Assembly (NCBI GenBank): GCA_002482775.1
Contig: DLGQ01000104.1
Location: 1-17,326 of the forward strand
Source of the DNA: Flavobacteriales bacterium UBA7690
GTDB taxonomy: Bacteria > Bacteroidota > Bacteroidia > Flavobacteriales_F > PHOS-HE28
Direction of reading: 5' to 3'
DNA: 17,326 bases
Every line of letters starts with the position of its first letter. Position 1 is the first letter of the stretch. Below, piece by piece: positions 1 through 6,995 of this stretch. The notes below the pieces were generated by a model, which saw nothing but the letters and a program-made list of their open reading frames with translations, was not told where the DNA came from and ran no database searches. The translations under genes were made by a program, and so were the position numbers.

Positions 1-142
1 CCGTGTTCGACTGCGATAGAGCGTTGACCACCCTACAAAGTGCCGCGGCCACCCTGTTCCGGATGACCGCAGTTCGTTCTTCTACCTCGCCATATATAGG
101 CAGGCCATCGCCAGGCAGCACCATCTGGCAGACCGTACTCCC
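1..142. other. Left-edge segment, coding status unresolved
   Basis: This stretch lies downstream of the barrel gene and runs off the left edge. Two overlapping frames are open to the edge. On the minus strand an ATG at 124 opens at least 41 codons, starting MVLPGDGLPIYGEVEE. It is in frame with, and just after, the barrel gene's TAG stop. On the plus strand a frame from base 3 stays open to a TAA at 144-146, ending IWQTVLP and converging on the barrel gene's stop. Both have similar third-position GC by eye and neither matches a family I recognise. Sequence to the left would settle which, if either, is a gene. No hairpin terminator is evident here. Confidence 0.3.
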
Positions 143-1138
143 CTAATTGAACCCCACGATCGTCAACCCCACGGTAAGCGGCGTAAGCTCGGGGCCGAGG
201 TTCTTCTCGAAGAGCGGGGTGAGGGAGTATTCCGCAAAGAGGTTGAGGCTACCGTAGCCGATGCGTGCGGCGGCGGCCACGCGGTAGGGCAGCAGGTAGT
301 GCTCGCCTTTGTCGATGTCCTTCTGCGTGGTGCCATCCAAGCGGTATTTCTGTTTGTACATGCTGTCGTAGTACCAAGTGCCAACCACACCGAGGGCCAC
401 GTGGAAGTTCTTCTTGTTGTTGAAGCTGAAAGAGGAAGGCTTCTTCCCACCCACGGTATCGCGCGCGGCAGCCAGTAGTTCTTCTTCGGTAGGCATCTTG
501 GCGCGTTTGGTATTGAACTCCAACATCAGGGGCACGCGGAAGCCGCTCTGGCGCAGTTTGTTCTTGCGGAACTGGGGCGTTTCCACAGGCACGGCGTAGA
601 TGGAATCCGGGGTGAACTGCAGTAGGTCATTGCCCTTGAGGCGGTAGTTGTTGAACTCCCAGCCCAGGCCGGTCAGGAGCCCGAAGTGATGCGATCCGAA
701 TTCGATCTTCTGCTCCAGGAAGTTGATGCTTACGAAGCGTGAATTGATCTGGTCCAATTCCATGTAGGCGTCCTTCTTCGGAAGGTTGGTGCTTCCGTTG
801 GCGCCGAGCAACATGTTCAATCCAACATCCACACCGCTCCAGTACGTGAATTGGTTGCGGCGTTCGGTACGCAGTTCTTGAAGCACGTCCTTCACGCTAT
901 CTTCTTTGGAGAACCACGCCTTATCCTCGGATGTGATGGTGATCTTCTTGCGTTTGGTATTTATCACCAGCGGGCTGGCTTTGGTGGTATCGCTTTCGGA
1001 GGTGACCTGTGCGAATGCTCCATCGCGCGAGTTCACGCCGAGCTCCAAGCGTTGGGTGCGTTGCGCAGTGCTATCACTTTGGGCGAATGCGGGAGGCATG
1101 CTAAGTAGGAGTGCCAGGGCGGGGATCAGGGTCTTCAT
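143..1138 (-). CDS. Secreted outer-membrane beta-barrel protein (ECF regulon member)
   Basis: A 331-residue protein with a clear signal peptide (residues 1-19, cleavage after PAFA). A polar linker (about 20-85) follows. From about residue 98 come alternating hydrophobic/aromatic strands such as YWSGVDVGLNMLLG, HHFGLLTGLGWEF, FRVPLMLEF, FHVALGVVGTWYY and GYGSLNLFAEYSL, typical of Bacteroidota PorT-like or OmpW-sized outer-membrane barrels. Such proteins sit in the outer membrane. The substrate or partner cannot be told from sequence. The gene has its own promoter, sharing the -35/-10 pair found upstream of the ECF sigma gene, so it is probably a target of that sigma factor. A terminator of the preceding gene lies just upstream, so it appears monocistronic. 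Barrel assignment is firm, precise function unknown. Confidence 0.85.
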   Translation of the reverse strand: MKTLIPALALLLSMPPAFAQSDSTAQRTQRLELGVNSRDGAFAQVTSESDTTKASPLVINTKRKKITITSEDKAWFSKEDSVKDVLQELRTERRNQFTYWSGVDVGLNMLLGANGSTNLPKKDAYMELDQINSRFVSINFLEQKIEFGSHHFGLLTGLGWEFNNYRLKGNDLLQFTPDSIYAVPVETPQFRKNKLRQSGFRVPLMLEFNTKRAKMPTEEELLAAARDTVGGKKPSSFSFNNKKNFHVALGVVGTWYYDSMYKQKYRLDGTTQKDIDKGEHYLLPYRVAAAARIGYGSLNLFAEYSLTPLFEKNLGPELTPLTVGLTIVGFN

Positions 1139-1154
1139 GATCGTGTGTTCTATC

Positions 1155-1185
1155 CGTAGGACGGGCAGCAGGGCTGGTAGTTACA
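1155..1185 (-). promoter_or_regulatory. Predicted ECF sigma promoter of the barrel gene
   Basis: On the minus strand a -35 box TGTAAC (1185-1180) is followed after 16 nt by CGTCCTACG (1163-1155). The predicted start of transcription is about 10-12 nt before the ATG at 1138, giving a very short leader. The same pair recurs upstream of the sigma gene and of the TonB-C-like gene. TGTAAC/CGTC-type boxes fit known ECF promoter logic (AAC in the -35, CGTC in the -10). Assignment to this particular sigma factor is inference. Confidence 0.65.
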
Positions 1186-1206
1186 GGACAGGTCACAAAA
1201 GCAAGA

Positions 1207-1225
1207 AGCCCCGTTGTGCGGGGCT
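1207..1225 (-). terminator. Intrinsic terminator after the TonB-C-like gene
   Basis: A 7-bp GC-rich stem (AGCCCCG / CGGGGCT) with a 5-nt loop lies about 26 nt downstream of the stop at 1251. On the minus strand it is followed by a T-rich tail TCTTGCTTTTG. The tail runs almost into the promoter of the next gene, separating the two transcription units. Confidence 0.8.
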
Positions 1226-1250
1226 CCTTTTGCGTGATAGGGAAGCCTTC

Positions 1251-1625
1251 TCAGGCCTTCTCTGGTCGGAAGTTGAACATCATGTGGGTGGTCTTCCAAC
1301 TACCGTCGGGGTTCTCGCCGATATCGATGCGGGACAGTTTGCGCAACACGAAGGCTTTCAGTTGTTCGTTGGCCGAGCTGCACTCGATCACCTCGATACG
1401 GCCTTCCTTGTTGATCACGAAGCTGACGTACACCTCGCCAATCATGTCGCTCTTCTCCATCAAGGGGTACGAGAGGGAGTTGCTCAAGGCACGGTCCAAG
1501 GAGCGTTCCAAGCTGGACTTCTTGGCGAAGGGGGCTTTCACACGCACGGGTTCGGCGGCGCGGGCATAGCCGAGGGTGAATACGGTGGCGAGCAAAAGGA
1601 GCGAGCGGGAGATGGAGGTTTTCAT
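1251..1625 (-). CDS. Small secreted protein resembling a TonB C-terminal domain
   Basis: A 124-residue protein with a signal peptide (about 1-23, cleavage after GYARA). The remainder resembles the TonB C-terminal fold: YPLMEKSDMIGEVYVSFVIN, then KEGRIEVIECSSANEQLKAFVLRKL. This recalls the 'YPxxAxxxxxEGxVxVxFxVxxxGxI' pattern of that family, although the usual TonB transmembrane anchor and Pro-rich spacer are absent. It is therefore a free periplasmic (or exported) version, common in Flavobacteriia and of unknown role, unlikely to energise receptors by itself. It has its own copy of the ECF-type promoter, with a direct repeat upstream, and a strong terminator downstream, so it is monocistronic. 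The likely link is to envelope stress through the sigma factor encoded 2 kb away. Confidence 0.75.
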   Translation of the reverse strand: MKTSISRSLLLLATVFTLGYARAAEPVRVKAPFAKKSSLERSLDRALSNSLSYPLMEKSDMIGEVYVSFVINKEGRIEVIECSSANEQLKAFVLRKLSRIDIGENPDGSWKTTHMMFNFRPEKA

Positions 1626-1653
1626 GGCGCAGTGGTGTTGGTTGTTCTGTGCT

Positions 1654-1685
1654 CGTAAGACGCTGCAAGCTGCCTCGGTGTTACA
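1654..1685 (-). promoter_or_regulatory. Predicted ECF sigma promoter of the TonB-C-like gene
   Basis: On the minus strand TGTAAC (1685-1680) is followed after 17 nt by CGTCTTACG (1662-1654). The ATG is at 1625, giving a leader of roughly 20-25 nt. The boxes match those of the barrel gene and the sigma operon. The intervening 17 nt differ in sequence, so the boxes rather than the whole region are conserved. Confidence 0.65.
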
Positions 1686-1700
1686 GGGAATATCCGTTTT

Positions 1701-1733
1701 CGTGATGAGCGGCGCGGGCTGCGTGATGAGCGG
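1701..1733 (-). repeat. 12-bp direct repeat upstream of an ECF promoter
   Basis: CGTGATGAGCGG (plus strand) occurs at 1701-1712 and again at 1722-1733, a 21-bp centre spacing or about two helical turns. The pair begins 16 bp upstream of the -35 box of the TonB-C-like gene. A shorter related CCATCACG lies in the opposite orientation at 1748-1755. The placement would suit an activator, but that is inference. Confidence 0.45.
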
Positions 1734-1797
1734 AAATCACCAACTATCCATCACGTGACGAATGAGATTTTCGAGGGACGGACCGCGCGGCCGTTGC

Positions 1798-3132
1798 TCA
1801 GCGGCTTGCGCTGATGCTGATGTTTCGGCCCAGGCGCAGGTTGAACCCGCTTACGCCACCATCCGCTTTGCGTGCAACGGCGAGGCCTGCGCGATCACCA
1901 CCTACGACCTTCAGGCTCTTGTCCACCATGGCCACCGCATCATCCTTATCCAGCGGTTGGGCGCTGCGTTCGGGTTCGTTCAACACACGGTCGCGCAATG
2001 TGCCGGCGAGGAGTTCGCCAACAGAGATGCCTTTCGCTTCGTCAGCGTTGGCGGGTTCCACGGGCTTTTCTTGGGCCAGCAACGGTTCGGGTGCATCGTT
2101 CGCTTCGGGCACTACCGGTGCTGGTGCTTCTTCCCTTGGCATGCGCACCGGGACAACACGTTCCTGCGCCAATGCAGGCTCTACGATGGGTGCTACGGGA
2201 ACGGGCACTGGCTTTGGTGCAAGTGCAGGTCGCACTTCTTGCCGCAATGCTGGAACCGGTGTAGGCGCGTCGTTGTTGTTCGTTGTTGGAGATTCGCTGT
2301 GTTGCGTGTTGCTACCGACATCTTCTTTCATTGGCACCTTCACCTCCGGTGCCGTTGGTGTGGTAGGCACACGTGCGAACTCATTCTGATGCACGTCGTT
2401 CGGGGCGCGCAGGAACCAAAGTCCCAGGCCGAGCAGGATGGCCACGGAGGCGGCGGCAGCCAAGCGTACCGCCCATGTGCGGGAGGTGATCGCGATCAAG
2501 CGGCCCTCCCGTTTCTTCAATCCTTCCTTGCCTGCGAAGATGATGTGGTCAGCCTTCACACGTGTGGCCTGCATCAGGACAGCAGCGCGCTGATGCGCTT
2601 TTTCCAGATCAAGAAAACGGTCCAGAGCTTTGTTCTGTTCCGCGTTGAGATCACCTTCCATACGCGCAACAAGGAAGTCGTCCAAGTTGAATGCGTTGGG
2701 CATACCCTGTGGCGGGAAATGGCGTTCTAGTTCGCGTTTTGCAGCGAAGGCCATCGCTTCCGGCACCAGCTTGGTCAGTGCGTAGGTCTTCTCCGCGTTC
2801 TGCCATTCCGGATGCAGGACGAGGTACTGTCGCAGCGCCTCCAACTGCTGTGGATCGAGGTCGCCTTCCAAACGCGCGATGAGGTGATCATCCACGTTGG
2901 TATCGCACACCACGCCAACTGGCGGAATCGATCTCTTCAACGCTGCGATGTCCAACGGGGCCAATGCATCCGCGAACGCAGCAACGGTCGGCAGCTCCTC
3001 ATCCACCGGAGCCAGCTCGGGGTTCAGTACCAAGAAAGCCAGCAGCTCACGTTCCTGTTCGGGCGTGAGGTTGCCTTCTAGCCGATCCAGCAGCCAGGCT
3101 TCGTAGTTGGTATGGTCGATGCGTTCCGTCAA
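1798..3132 (-). CDS. Membrane anti-sigma-like protein with three 70-residue repeats
   Basis: A 444-residue single-pass membrane protein, presumed partner of the ECF sigma factor whose stop codon it overlaps (TTGA). The start is TTG: no in-frame ATG lies near the overlap, and the first internal Met is about residue 127. Residues 1-210 hold three copies of a helical unit at an exact 70-residue period: NYEAWLLDRLEGNL at 9, NVDDHLIARLEGDL at 79, NLDDFLVARMEGDL at 149. Each copy is followed by a basic F/A-K-xx-L-K-like stretch (about 60-71, 127-141, 197-211). There is no HxxxCxxC zinc motif. One membrane helix lies at about 220-241. Then comes a Pro/Val/Ala/Glu-rich periplasmic linker and a C-terminal segment ending in GFNLRLGRNISIS, like tails of Bacteroidota sigma-operon proteins. 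I infer the cytoplasmic repeats hold the sigma factor. That has not been shown for this family. Confidence 0.75.
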   Translation of the reverse strand: MTERIDHTNYEAWLLDRLEGNLTPEQERELLAFLVLNPELAPVDEELPTVAAFADALAPLDIAALKRSIPPVGVVCDTNVDDHLIARLEGDLDPQQLEALRQYLVLHPEWQNAEKTYALTKLVPEAMAFAAKRELERHFPPQGMPNAFNLDDFLVARMEGDLNAEQNKALDRFLDLEKAHQRAAVLMQATRVKADHIIFAGKEGLKKREGRLIAITSRTWAVRLAAAASVAILLGLGLWFLRAPNDVHQNEFARVPTTPTAPEVKVPMKEDVGSNTQHSESPTTNNNDAPTPVPALRQEVRPALAPKPVPVPVAPIVEPALAQERVVPVRMPREEAPAPVVPEANDAPEPLLAQEKPVEPANADEAKGISVGELLAGTLRDRVLNEPERSAQPLDKDDAVAMVDKSLKVVGGDRAGLAVARKADGGVSGFNLRLGRNISISASR

Positions 3133-3614
3133 AGCACGAGATCCAGTTGACCGATGTATTCTTTCAGGGCGGTGCGTCCGCGATAGATGTACACTTTCAC
3201 TTGGGCGAGGTTCAGGGCGGTTAGTTCTGCGATCTCCTCGTAGGTGTAGCCCTCCAGATCGCGCAATAGCACCACGCTGCGTTGAATTGCAGGCAAGGTG
3301 GCCAAGGCCGCGTCCAGCACTTCCTTCAGGTCCGGCTGGTCCTGCGAGGTCTGGCGCAGATCCTCGTGGTGCTCTTCCATGCGTGTGCTGCGCTGGTCTT
3401 TGCGCACTTCATCCACCATCACGTGGTGGGCGGTGGTGAAGAGGTAGCTCTTGGCTTTCGTTCCATCCACTTCTTCCAGTTTCACCCAAAGGCGGGCGAA
3501 GCTTTCCTGCACCACGTCCTTGGCGCGGTCCTGGTCGCGCAAGTGTTTCACGGCGAAGCGATAGATGCCATCGGCATGCAGGTCCACGGCGGTATTGTAT
3601 TCAGCGATCGTCAT
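3129..3614 (-). CDS. ECF-type RNA polymerase sigma factor
   Basis: A 161-residue sigma-70 family protein with only regions 2 and 4, the ECF layout. Region 2 spans about 12-72 (YRFAVKHLRDQDRAKDVVQESFARLW, then KAKSYLFTTAHHVMVDEVRK). A short acidic linker follows. Region 4 spans about 100-155 (LPAIQRSVVLLRDLEGYTYEEIAELTALNLAQVKVYIYRG), including the helix-turn-helix that reads the -35. It directs RNA polymerase to a specific promoter set. Its own upstream region has the same TGTAAC/CGTCNTACG pair as two other genes here, implying autoregulation. Its stop overlaps the anti-sigma-like start by 4 nt, so the two are probably translationally coupled. The family call is secure. The regulon is inferred. 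Confidence 0.93.
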   Translation of the reverse strand: MTIAEYNTAVDLHADGIYRFAVKHLRDQDRAKDVVQESFARLWVKLEEVDGTKAKSYLFTTAHHVMVDEVRKDQRSTRMEEHHEDLRQTSQDQPDLKEVLDAALATLPAIQRSVVLLRDLEGYTYEEIAELTALNLAQVKVYIYRGRTALKEYIGQLDLVL

Positions 3615-3639
3615 CGGGGGAGGGAGCCCGGTGTTCAGA

Positions 3640-3670
3640 CGTATGACGGGGAGAGCCGGGGGAAGTTACA
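3640..3670 (-). promoter_or_regulatory. Predicted autoregulatory promoter of the sigma operon
   Basis: On the minus strand TGTAAC (3670-3665) is followed after 16 nt by CGTCATACG (3648-3640), ending 25 nt upstream of the sigma factor ATG at 3614. The box sits just after the histidine kinase stop (3684), so the sigma operon can be transcribed independently of the upstream signalling operon. Confidence 0.65.
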
Positions 3671-3683
3671 GCCCGGCAGGAAT

Positions 3684-5468
3684 TCAGCTCCCCGGCACGA
3701 AGATGCGCTCGGGGAAACGCAGGGTGAAGGTGGTACCCTCCCCCACTTTGCTGCGCACATCCAATTGCACGCCGTGGCTGTGCAGGATACTGCGCGAAGT
3801 GGTCAACCCAAGTCCCAAGCCCCCGGGTCTTCCGCTGTAGAAAGGCTCGAAAAGCCGTTGAAGGTTCTCCGGTGCGATGCCCTTCCCGTTATCGGCGATC
3901 TCCATCACCACGGCATCCGGAAGCCTGGTAACGATGAATTCCAGTTTGCCTTTGGCGGGCTCCATGGCCTCCACGGCGTTCACGGCGATATTGGTGATCG
4001 CCAAGTTGATCAGTTCACAATCAGCCATCACTTCGGGTAGCTCCGGCGCGATGTCCACCACGCCCATCATGCTCTTCAAGGAAAGTCGGTCGTTCACCGC
4101 TTTCAGGGCGTTGTGTACGATGTCGTCCATCTTGCAAGGGATCAGGTCCAGTTCCCGTTTGCGCGAGGATTCGAGCATCTCCCTGATGAGCGTACCGATG
4201 CGCTTGAGGTTGCGGTCGATGATGGCGAAATACGGATCCACCATTTCCTTCTTCTCCACCACTTCGTCCTGGATCTGCTCTATGGCGAGATGGATGTTGG
4301 TGAGCGGGTTGCGCACCTCGTGGGCTACCGTGCGGGTGATCTGGGCGGTGAGTTCCAACCGATCGGATTCCAGGTTGATCTTCTCGGCCCGCTTCTGATC
4401 GGTGATATCGCTGAAGGTGACCATGAAGCCGTCCTCCAACTTCACGGCATGGTTGCGGAACCATCCATTGAGCCCAGAGCCCGCGTAGTGGAACTCCTTC
4501 ACGAAGGGAACATCCTTCTCCACCACGTTCACATACGCATCGAACAGGCCAGCACCTTTGTTCTCCGGCATTTCCTCCAGCAGGCGTTTGCCCACCAGGT
4601 CTTCGCGCCCCACGGATGCGTTCGCCCTGCTGTTGGAACTGAGCCATTCGAAATCCAGGATACGCCCGCTCTCGTCGCGGATGGAACGGAACGACATGAT
4701 GCTGCTAGGCGAAACGTCCAGCACCTTTTGCAGGCGCATCTGTAAACTGGTCCGTTGCCCTACTTCACGGTCCAGGTCTTTCAGTTTCAGGCGCAGGGCC
4801 AAGCGCACTTCCTCGTTCCTGCGCAAGGTGCGAGTGAGCCTCCAGAACAGGAGTGCGGTGGCCACGATCGCCAACAGCGAGTAGATCACGAGCATGAACG
4901 GTGCATCCACGCCATCGGCCTCTTCCGTTCTTAGCAGATCATCTCCCCTGTGTGTAAGATCCTGCATAAGCCCCCCGTGAACTTGCCGGAGCGTATCCAT
5001 GATGGCCTTGTTCTCGGAGAGTTCGTAGGCCAGGCTGGAGTTGGACTGTACCACCCCCAAGCCCTTGTTGTAGACCATGGTGCGCCACGCCCCGTGCAGT
5101 TTGTCGGTCAGGCGCCGCAGTTCGATCACCTTATCCTCGTCCACCACACCTTCCGCATACATTTCCAACCGCGCGGTCTGGTCGTACAAACGACGGTTCG
5201 CGTTGCGGTAAGGCTCTAGGAACGATGTATCCGCGGTGAGTTGATACCCGCGCACACCGGTCTCCGCATCGCGCAAACTGGAAAGCACACTCTCCAATTC
5301 GAAGCGAGCGCGGTTGAGGCTACGTACCTCCGCCACCGACGTCTTGTACTGGCTGATGTTCATGTAGGTGGCGTAGAGCAGAACGAGCATCACCACCACA
5401 CTACCGATGTAGAGCACGGTGGTCATCCTGCGCTCTTCGCGCTCCTTCTGAAGATCGGTCAGTGGCAT
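3684..5468 (-). CDS. CHASE3-PAS sensor histidine kinase
   Basis: A 594-residue membrane kinase, likely partner of the two response regulators upstream. Order: first membrane helix about 17-36; extracytoplasmic CHASE3 domain about 37-188, with the diagnostic LRDAETGVRGYQLTAD at 65-80; second membrane helix about 190-211; coiled coil about 213-250; PAS domain about 250-360, ending FSDITDQKRAE; HisKA with H-box VAHEVRNPLTN, phosphoacceptor His383; and HATPase_c with N-box NLAITNIAVNAVEAM (488-502), G1 DNGKGI (526-531), F-box FEPFYSG, and G2 GGLGLGLTTSRSI (549-561). All catalytic boxes are intact. There is no attached receiver, so phosphotransfer would be to separate regulators. It is the last gene of the operon, 88 bp after the sigma-54 activator. 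The signal sensed is unknown. Confidence 0.93.
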   Translation of the reverse strand: MPLTDLQKEREERRMTTVLYIGSVVVMLVLLYATYMNISQYKTSVAEVRSLNRARFELESVLSSLRDAETGVRGYQLTADTSFLEPYRNANRRLYDQTARLEMYAEGVVDEDKVIELRRLTDKLHGAWRTMVYNKGLGVVQSNSSLAYELSENKAIMDTLRQVHGGLMQDLTHRGDDLLRTEEADGVDAPFMLVIYSLLAIVATALLFWRLTRTLRRNEEVRLALRLKLKDLDREVGQRTSLQMRLQKVLDVSPSSIMSFRSIRDESGRILDFEWLSSNSRANASVGREDLVGKRLLEEMPENKGAGLFDAYVNVVEKDVPFVKEFHYAGSGLNGWFRNHAVKLEDGFMVTFSDITDQKRAEKINLESDRLELTAQITRTVAHEVRNPLTNIHLAIEQIQDEVVEKKEMVDPYFAIIDRNLKRIGTLIREMLESSRKRELDLIPCKMDDIVHNALKAVNDRLSLKSMMGVVDIAPELPEVMADCELINLAITNIAVNAVEAMEPAKGKLEFIVTRLPDAVVMEIADNGKGIAPENLQRLFEPFYSGRPGGLGLGLTTSRSILHSHGVQLDVRSKVGEGTTFTLRFPERIFVPGS

Positions 5469-5509
5469 GGGAGAGTGTTCAGTGCCCGCACATCGTTCGT
5501 GCTAGGCGC

Positions 5510-5545
5510 ACCAAGGATACGATCCACTCCGGACCAGTCCTTGGT
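5510..5545. repeat. Inverted repeat between activator and kinase genes
   Basis: ACCAAGGA (5510-5517) pairs with TCCTTGGT (5538-5545) across a 20-nt loop, 12 nt after the activator stop. It has no T-tract. It could be an attenuator, an RNA-stability element or chance. The rest of this 88-bp gap shows nothing clear. Confidence 0.3.
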
Positions 5546-5556
5546 CACGCCTTTGC

Positions 5557-6972
5557 TCAAACCTCCAATCCGTACGATTTCAGCTTGTTGTAGAGCGTCT
5601 TCCGATCGATGTTGAGCTGCTCGGCGGTGCGCGACTTATTGTAGCCGTTACGCTCCAAGGCTTGAAGGATGGCTTCGCGTTCCGCTTGGTGGGCAACACC
5701 ACGCAAGCCATCATCACCACGTGGAGCGGGAGCATTGTTACCGAACGCCGCGCCCGCGCCGTCCATGGAAGAGGCAGGTGTTGAGCGGCTCAATACCACC
5801 GCCGGCAGGCAGTCGGAAGTGATGCGCGGTCCGGTGCTGAGCAGCACAGCGCGTTTGATCACGTTCCCGAGTTCGCGCAGGTTACCACTCCATGCATGGC
5901 CGGTGAGGCATTGCAACGAAGCGTCATCGAACCCTTCCACCGCACGCCCGAGACGCTCGTTGGCCAGCGCCACGAAGTGCTGCGCGAACTTGGCGATGTC
6001 TTCCCGGCGTTCGCGTAAGGGTAACAGGTGGATGGTGAATTCCTGGATGCGGTGCAACAGGTCTTCGCGGAAACGCCCCTCTGCCACGGCCTTATTGAGG
6101 TCCTCATTGGTGGCGGCGAGAATGCGCACATCCACTTCGATATCCTTGGTCGCACCGATGCGTTTGAACCTACGCTCTTGCAGCACACGCAGCAGCTTGA
6201 TCTGGTTCTCGTAGGTGAGGTTACCGACCTCGTCCAAGAAGAGTGTTCCGCCATCGGCTTGTTCGAAGCTGCCCGCACGATCGCTCACGGCACCGGTGAA
6301 GGCACCTTTCGTGTGGCCGAACAATTCGCTGCCAGCTAGCTCTTTCGGAAGGGCACCACAATCCACGGATACGAATGGCGCCTTGGCCCGCATACTTTCC
6401 GCATGGATGCGTTTCGCTACGAACTCTTTTCCTGTGCCGGTTTCCCCGGTTATGAGCACGGACATATCCGTAGGAGCCACCAAGGCGATGTGCTTGGCGA
6501 TCAACTGTGAGGCCGGACCTTGACCGTCCACATAGGCCGTTGCAGCACCTGGCTTGCCCCTTCCAGCACTCGCGATCTTCGTCGCGTTCTCCGTGGCGGA
6601 GCCAGAAGTGCCCACAGCTAGTGCGTCCTGCACGCGCATGAGCAGCTCGTCCGGGTATAGTGGTTTGCCGATGTAGTCGAAGGCACCTTTGCGCATGAGT
6701 TCCACCGCAAGGCGCACTTCTGAATACCCGGTGATGATGATCACTTGGGTACCGGGCGAAGTAGCTCGGATATGTTCGAGCATTTTCGGCGCATCGGTAT
6801 CGGGCAAACGGTGGTCACAGAGCACGAGTTCGAAATGTTTGGATGTCATTTCATCACGCGCAGCGGCACCGCGGTTGGCCGTGGTCACCGTGTATCCGTT
6901 CTTGGTCAGCAACCGGGCGAGGAGCAGACACAGGTCCTGATCGTCGTCGATAACAAGGATGTTGGTGGGCAT
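5557..6972 (-). CDS. NtrC-family sigma-54-dependent response regulator
   Basis: A 471-residue activator with three intact parts. The receiver (1-120) has acidic residues D9-D11, phosphoacceptor D53 (LCDHRLPD), T81 and K103. The AAA+ domain (about 150-385) has Walker A GETGTGKE (176-183), the sigma-54-contacting GAFTGA loop (223-228), Walker B GGTLFLDE (241-248) and an arginine-rich sensor region. The C-terminal Fis-type helix-turn-helix spans about 430-468 (SRTAEQLNIDRKTLYNKL). A longer frame extends upstream to 7272, but its extra 100 residues are Arg/Pro/Gly-rich and overlap the receiver gene, so I start at MPTNILVIDDD. It follows the lone receiver gene by 23 bp. When phosphorylated it should drive sigma-54 promoters. 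I could not find a convincing -24/-12 site in the window. Confidence 0.93.
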   Translation of the reverse strand: MPTNILVIDDDQDLCLLLARLLTKNGYTVTTANRGAAARDEMTSKHFELVLCDHRLPDTDAPKMLEHIRATSPGTQVIIITGYSEVRLAVELMRKGAFDYIGKPLYPDELLMRVQDALAVGTSGSATENATKIASAGRGKPGAATAYVDGQGPASQLIAKHIALVAPTDMSVLITGETGTGKEFVAKRIHAESMRAKAPFVSVDCGALPKELAGSELFGHTKGAFTGAVSDRAGSFEQADGGTLFLDEVGNLTYENQIKLLRVLQERRFKRIGATKDIEVDVRILAATNEDLNKAVAEGRFREDLLHRIQEFTIHLLPLRERREDIAKFAQHFVALANERLGRAVEGFDDASLQCLTGHAWSGNLRELGNVIKRAVLLSTGPRITSDCLPAVVLSRSTPASSMDGAGAAFGNNAPAPRGDDGLRGVAHQAEREAILQALERNGYNKSRTAEQLNIDRKTLYNKLKSYGLEV

Positions 6973-6995
6973 GGTGGAGAGTATTGGTGGGTGGA

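Noticed and set aside
906..1658. A 250-codon plus-strand frame across the barrel and TonB-C-like genes.
   Set aside because: It runs antisense through two genes with signal peptides and through a terminator. Its translation has no domain character.
1762..2730. A 322-codon plus-strand frame opposite the anti-sigma-like gene.
   Set aside because: Its composition is rich in Cys, His, Arg and Trp, as expected of an antisense shadow. The minus-strand repeats are clearly protein-level.
3689..3715. CTCCCCG...CGGGGA inverted repeat as a terminator for the kinase operon.
   Set aside because: It is inside the last codons of the kinase gene, has a long loop and has no T-tract.
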